This document shows positions 13,173 to 15,224 of a DNA stretch of 15,224 nucleotides, in pieces. The notes beneath the pieces are model-generated. The model worked only from the letters and a program-made list of their open reading frames with translations, was not told the DNA's origin and did not search any database. Numbering within the stretch: position 1 is the stretch's first letter; every line of letters begins with the position of its first letter. This stretch comes from an uncultured Oscillospiraceae bacterium (GTDB lineage: Bacteria > Bacillota_A > Clostridia > Oscillospirales > Oscillospiraceae). The stretch spans positions 1-15,224 of the forward strand of contig CAAFFR010000151.1 of assembly GCA_900762245.1 (NCBI GenBank), written 5' to 3'. A program made the position numbers and the translations under genes.

Positions 13173-14134
13173 ATTTCCCTGTTTTTGATTTCCATTGTGA
13201 TACCGCACTGGCGCTGCTGGGGGATGATGTAAATCAGGCCGGCAGTCTGCGAAAGAACAAACTGCATATCGACCTGGAGCGAGCTTCCAAGCTGGAAGGC
13301 TACGCTCAGTGCTTTGCCTGTTTTACAACACCTGAGATGGAAGAATGGAATCACATTTCTCCTGTCGTTATTTTTGAACGGGAACTGGCCACTATCCAGC
13401 GCGAGATTGACAAGAATCAGGATCTGATCGCGATTGCGTATACGCCCGACGAAATTGAAGCCAACCGTGCTGCAGGAAAAATGTCTGCGATCCTGACCTT
13501 GGAGGGTACTGCCGGTTTTGGCCATGAGCCTGCATTGCTGGAAGATTTGCACGCAATTGGCTTCCGTATTACAAGTCTTGGATGGAATGAAAAAAACCCT
13601 CTGACAGGCTCCCACATTACCGGAGGCGGCCTGACAGAGCAGGGAAGGGAATATGTAAAAGAAGCACAGAGGCTTGGCATGCTGGTGGATGTGAGCCATA
13701 TCAGCGATGAGGCATTCTGGGATATGATGAAGATTACAGAAGCTCCCATTATTGCGACGCATTCCAACAGCCGTGCAGTTTACAATAACAGCCGGAATTT
13801 GACAGACGATATGTTCCGTGCCATCTGTGAAACGGGGGGTGCAGCAGGCTACAATGCCTGCGCAGAATTTACCGGAGATTCTCCGAATCTGGATACCGTC
13901 TGTGACCATATTCTCCACTTCATGGAACTGGACCCCACGGGAAAGCATATTTCTTTGGGTGGAGATCTGGATGGTATCACCAATATGCCTGATGGGTTTG
14001 AAGGCATTCAGAGCTGGCCTGCATTGGCAGCACGGCTTCTGGAACGGGGCTTGACCGAAAGCAATATCATGGACATTTATTGGAACAACGCTATGGGAGT
14101 GATGCGTCGTGCAGTTTACAGCCACACGAGATGA
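13169..14134 (+). CDS. Peptidase family M19 (membrane dipeptidase-like)
   Basis: A zinc-dependent dipeptidase of 321 residues, near the bacterial family length. Metal ligands of the M19 TIM-barrel are visible: HCD (His9, Asp11), the Glu of TLEGTAG (Glu112), VDVSHISD (His177), ATHSNSRAV (His198) and the SLGGDLDGI block (Asp266, Asp268). No signal peptide is seen, so despite the eukaryotic family name it is probably cytosolic. It hydrolyses dipeptides, including D-residue types in some members; the exact substrate is not predictable. The ATG has GGAGG 10 nt upstream and overlaps the yraN stop by 4 bp. The next gene overlaps by 26 bp. Confidence 0.93.
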   Translation: MNFPVFDFHCDTALALLGDDVNQAGSLRKNKLHIDLERASKLEGYAQCFACFTTPEMEEWNHISPVVIFERELATIQREIDKNQDLIAIAYTPDEIEANRAAGKMSAILTLEGTAGFGHEPALLEDLHAIGFRITSLGWNEKNPLTGSHITGGGLTEQGREYVKEAQRLGMLVDVSHISDEAFWDMMKITEAPIIATHSNSRAVYNNSRNLTDDMFRAICETGGAAGYNACAEFTGDSPNLDTVCDHILHFMELDPTGKHISLGGDLDGITNMPDGFEGIQSWPALAARLLERGLTESNIMDIYWNNAMGVMRRAVYSHTR

Positions 14135-15131
14135 CCGGCAGCGGTATACACTGCAGCAGGCGCTTTCTGCAAACCGCACCTCCGATGGCGGCTTTTATGT
14201 GCCGGTAGACCTGCCTGTTCTTTCACCGGAAGAGATCGCTGCACTTCAGGAGAAAAGCTTTGGACAATGCGCAGCGCAGATTCTGAATCTGCTGTTTGAT
14301 ACAGAGTTATCCTGCTGGGATGTGGATTTCAGTATAGGCAGGAATCCTGTTCGTTTGAACACTGTGGGACACCGGATGCTGATTGGCGAGTGCTGGCACA
14401 ATCCGGAGGGGAGTTACGAATATCTGGTAAAGAAACTCTCTGTTCAGATCGGTGCACTGGAAGATACCGCCAACAGTTGGCTGCAAATTGGCTGCCGTAT
14501 TGCTGTGCTGTTCGGTATTTACAGCCAAGTTCTACGCCAGGGTTTTGATCGGTTTGATATTTCCGTTGTTACAGGCGACTTTTTAACGCCTCTCAGTGCG
14601 TGGTACGCAAGAAAAATGGGGCTGCCCATCGATAATATTGTGTGTTGCTGCAATGAAAACCATCCGTTGTGGGACCTGATTTGTCAGGGACAGATCCGCA
14701 CGGATTCTCTTAGTGTTCTCACCTCGATTCCCGAGGCTAATGTCACACTTCCGATGGAATTGGAACGCCTGATTTATGACTGCAAGGGCAGTGGAGAGGT
14801 TCTGCGGTATCTGGAAATTTGTAACCGGGGCGCACTGTATATTCCTGATGCACATCTTTTAAATAAGTTGCAAAAGAGTCTATCCGTCAGTGTCGTCAGC
14901 AGTCAACGGGTAAAGGATACCATTCGGGATATCTGGAGGACCCATGGATACATGCTAACCCAAACATCGTCTCTGGCATATGCCGGTGCTATGGATTTCC
15001 GTGTCAAAAATGGAGTAACCAGACCTGTTGTGATACTATCAGACTATCATGCTATGCAGGATACGAAAGAAACTGCAGAAGTTTTAAGGCAATACCGCAC
15101 AGAAAAAAGTGCCATATACCGCCAAGTGTGA
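14109..15131 (+). CDS. Degenerate threonine-synthase-like protein, predicted PLP-free
   Basis: A 340-residue protein whose N-terminus (MQFTATRDD, then SDGGFYVPVDLPVLSPEEI, residues 25-43) matches threonine synthase. Later segments align in order with that enzyme: SVVTGDFLTPLSAWYARKMG (152-171) with its TGNFGN-LAGYYAKKMG, CNENHPLWDL (181-190), LPMELERLI (214-222) and PVVILSDYHAMQD (306-318). The PLP lysine block HGPTLAFKD is HNPEGSYEY here, with Glu104 in place of Lys, and the phosphate-binding SGDTG loop plus about 100 residues of the middle are missing (typical length about 490). It is therefore not expected to make threonine. GTG start, with GGGAG 9 nt upstream, overlaps the dipeptidase by 26 bp. 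The frame is intact, which suggests it is kept for another role. Confidence 0.75.
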   Translation: MQFTATRDDRQRYTLQQALSANRTSDGGFYVPVDLPVLSPEEIAALQEKSFGQCAAQILNLLFDTELSCWDVDFSIGRNPVRLNTVGHRMLIGECWHNPEGSYEYLVKKLSVQIGALEDTANSWLQIGCRIAVLFGIYSQVLRQGFDRFDISVVTGDFLTPLSAWYARKMGLPIDNIVCCCNENHPLWDLICQGQIRTDSLSVLTSIPEANVTLPMELERLIYDCKGSGEVLRYLEICNRGALYIPDAHLLNKLQKSLSVSVVSSQRVKDTIRDIWRTHGYMLTQTSSLAYAGAMDFRVKNGVTRPVVILSDYHAMQDTKETAEVLRQYRTEKSAIYRQV

Positions 15132-15137
15132 TATAAT
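15109..15137 (+). promoter_or_regulatory. Promoter-like site for the right-edge gene
   Basis: GTGCCA (15109-15114), a 17-nt spacer and a perfect TATAAT (15132-15137), 6 nt before the ATG of the edge gene. With so short a gap the transcript would be nearly leaderless. Confidence 0.4.
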
Positions 15138-15143
15138 AAACTT

Positions 15144-15224
15144 ATGGATAAACAGATGACGATTTCCGCATTCAGTGACGAATTGGCACAGGTGCGGACG
15201 AAGAAAAAAGAATTTCTCAGCCAG
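15144..15224 (+). CDS. Start of a probable IS5-like transposase (partial)
   Basis: ATG at 15144 opens a frame of 27 codons running off the window (MDKQMTISAFSDELAQVRTK then KKEFLSQ). The pattern of a short N-terminus followed by TKKKEFL resembles the beginning of IS5-group transposases found in Clostridia, in which IPW-EW usually follows. Only this opening is visible, so the call rests on a short resemblance. The frame has no Shine-Dalgarno sequence. Confidence 0.4.
   Translation, partial: MDKQMTISAFSDELAQVRTKKKEFLSQ

Noticed and set aside
13166..14179. Long open frame of 337 codons antisense to the M19 dipeptidase
   Set aside because: It is a shadow of a well-supported gene. The translated product is rich in Cys, His and Ile without any domain pattern.
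1..15224. CRISPR array, defence island, prophage or toxin-antitoxin module
   Set aside because: No spaced direct repeats, cas-like genes, phage structural genes or small paired frames with toxin-antitoxin features were seen.

Overview
The window looks like a chromosomal segment of a mid-GC Gram-positive anaerobe, most likely Clostridia and plausibly Oscillospiraceae. The evidence is strong AGGAGG ribosome binding sites, TTGACA-17-TATAAT promoters, short U-tailed terminators, the rplS-lepB-rbgA-rnhB-yraN gene order, an acetyl-type MetA with MetY, a small ferredoxin:thioredoxin reductase-like protein, and AsnA. No prophage, CRISPR array or large mobile island is visible. The only mobile-element hint is the first 27 codons of a probable transposase at the right edge.

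Left block, bases 1-5516, almost all on the minus strand. The tail of an ABC exporter ATPase enters from the left on the plus strand. It converges on asnA (asparagine synthesis), and the two share a bidirectional terminator. Upstream are a two-gene unit (HAD phosphatase and alpha/beta hydrolase, 4-bp overlap) and a methionine unit, metY then metA. MetA carries Glu111, which predicts O-acetylhomoserine as product, the substrate MetY uses. An 86-bp REP-like inverted-repeat element separates metY and metA. The MetA start is a GTG at 4098, which puts Cys142, His235 and Glu237 at the family numbering.

Middle block, 5517-10136. A sigma-70-family (ECF-like) gene is translationally coupled to a single-pass membrane protein that is probably its anti-sigma factor. 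Next come two divergently transcribed tRNA-Ser genes (GCU and UGA), a Nudix hydrolase, the ferredoxin:thioredoxin reductase-like mini-protein, tRNA-Leu(CAG) and a MATE-family transporter. Promoters and terminators for the three tRNAs are clear.

Right block, 10137-15224, all on the plus strand. rplS (L19) has its own promoter, a structured leader and a terminator. It is followed by a tightly packed run of lepB, rbgA, rnhB, yraN, an M19 dipeptidase and a threonine-synthase-like gene, in which every junction overlaps by 4 to 26 bp.

The most unusual items are: the threonine-synthase-like protein, which has lost the PLP lysine and about a third of the fold; the twin dyad symmetries upstream of lepB; the reductase-like protein with a shifted middle CxC; and a hairpin-rich, tRNA-like remnant at 7293-7396. 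No convincing new multi-gene system was found.
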